Origin: Alcaligenaceae bacterium
GTDB lineage: Bacteria; Pseudomonadota; Gammaproteobacteria; Burkholderiales; Burkholderiaceae_B
NCBI GenBank assembly: GCA_013416445.1
Contig: JACCER010000025.1
Location: 1 to 49,603, forward strand
Length of the DNA: 49,603 nucleotides
Direction: 5' to 3'
Shown here: positions 49,098 to 49,603 of the stretch, one piece after another
How the letters are laid out: each line of letters starts with the position of its first letter
How positions within the stretch are numbered: position 1 is the stretch's first letter
The notes under the pieces: model-generated
What the model was told of the DNA's origin: nothing
Database searches by the model: none
What the model saw: only the letters and a program-made list of their open reading frames with translations
Program-made: the position numbers and the translations under genes

Positions 49098-49603
49098 ATG
49101 TCTTTGCACAAACACCGCTCCCGCATGGTCACCGATGGGCTTACCCGGGCGCCTCACCGCGCCTTCCTGCGTGGCACCGGCTTTGACGAAGCGGCATTGA
49201 ACAAATCAATAGTCGGTATCGTCAGCACTCAAGGCGAAAACACACCCTGCTCCATGGGGCTGGCGCCGCAGGCCGACCGCGCACGCCTGGGGGTCGCAGC
49301 AGGCGGAGGCGTGCCAGTCAGTTTTTCAACCATCTCCATTTCCGATGGCACGTCCATGAACCATGCCGGCATGCGCATGAGCCTGCTATCGCGCGAAACC
49401 ATAGCCGACAGCGTTGAACTCGTCGTGCGCGGCCACGCCTATGATGGCCTGGTAGCACTGGCCGGCTGCGACAAAACCCTGCCCGCCATGATGATGGCTA
49501 TCGTGCGGCTGAATGTGCCGGCGGTTTTTCTTTATGGCGGCGCAACCCTGCCCGGCCATGCCCTGGGCAAACAGGTCACTATCCTCGACACCATAGAGGC
49601 TGT
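49098..49603 (+). CDS. IlvD/Edd-family dehydratase, 5' part
   Basis: The first 168 residues of a dihydroxy-acid or sugar-acid dehydratase; the gene runs off the window. Iron-sulfur ligands are expected at Cys51 (NTPCSMG) and Cys124 (AGCDKTLPAMMMA), and the ISDGTSMNHAGMRMSL region matches the family. An adjacent GntR regulator makes a catabolic sugar-acid dehydratase plausible, whereas the housekeeping IlvD of branched-chain amino acid synthesis would more often stand with ilv genes. The two cannot be told apart from this fragment. Confidence 0.85.
   Translation, partial: MSLHKHRSRMVTDGLTRAPHRAFLRGTGFDEAALNKSIVGIVSTQGENTPCSMGLAPQADRARLGVAAGGGVPVSFSTISISDGTSMNHAGMRMSLLSRETIADSVELVVRGHAYDGLVALAGCDKTLPAMMMAIVRLNVPAVFLYGGATLPGHALGKQVTILDTIEA

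Overview
The window looks like a chromosomal stretch of a betaproteobacterium of the order Burkholderiales, most likely family Alcaligenaceae (Bordetella, Pusillimonas or Advenella relatives). This is inferred from gene content and order: rplU-rpmA-obgE-proB, ftsEX-mutY, mreBCD-mrdA-rodA opposite gatCAB, a Bug/TctC-type binding protein, and an aerobic 2-aminobenzoyl-CoA gene set. GC content is moderate and almost all genes look native. No rRNA, tRNA, CRISPR array or intact transposase was seen.

Layout. (1) 0-7.5 kb: a minus-strand catabolic operon for an aryl-CoA pathway, probably 2-aminobenzoate (anthranilate), reading DUF2817 peptidase-like protein, two-domain monooxygenase/reductase, SDR, a collapsed enoyl-CoA hydratase remnant, CoA ligase and an unusual RidA protein, with a divergent MarR regulator. 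(2) 7.6-12.1 kb: argJ, then rplU-rpmA-obgE-proB. (3) 12.1-12.96 kb: a gene-free mosaic of repeats: a REP-like palindrome, an array of eight 18-20 bp direct repeats, a 184 bp element with 31 bp perfect inverted arms, and a 219 bp nested palindrome. (4) 13-17 kb: dadR/dadA, a degenerate OmpR-like regulator, an XRE repressor and an OmpA-type lipoprotein. (5) 17.1-22.4 kb: a TctC protein and a complete AapJQMP-type amino acid ABC transporter. (6) 22.5-25.3 kb: ftsE-ftsX-mutY. (7) 25.3-31.1 kb: the rod-shape operon mreB-mreC-mreD-mrdA-rodA on the minus strand. (8) 31.3-34.6 kb: gatCAB. (9) 34.7-41.5 kb: pyrE, a LigB-type dioxygenase, a diguanylate cyclase, an orphan ketosynthase-like chain length factor, and a two-gene ABC importer without a binding protein. 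(10) 41.5-45.7 kb: an Lrp-type regulator divergent from an AceE-like E1 dehydrogenase (MdeR/MdeB-like), then xth. (11) 45.8-48.2 kb: an unrecognised coiled-coil/TPR protein divergent from a NYN-LOTUS putative RNase, then a YjfB-like motility protein. (12) 48.4 kb to the end: a GntR/FCD regulator and the 5' part of an IlvD/Edd-type dehydratase.

Points most worth following are the repeat mosaic at 12.2-12.9 kb with a related second element at 34.6 kb, the in-frame collapse of the enoyl-CoA hydratase inside the aminobenzoate operon together with a RidA lacking the usual active-site arginine, the orphan chain length factor, and the divergent TPR/NYN-LOTUS pair. All functional calls come from reading the translated sequence; no database search was run.
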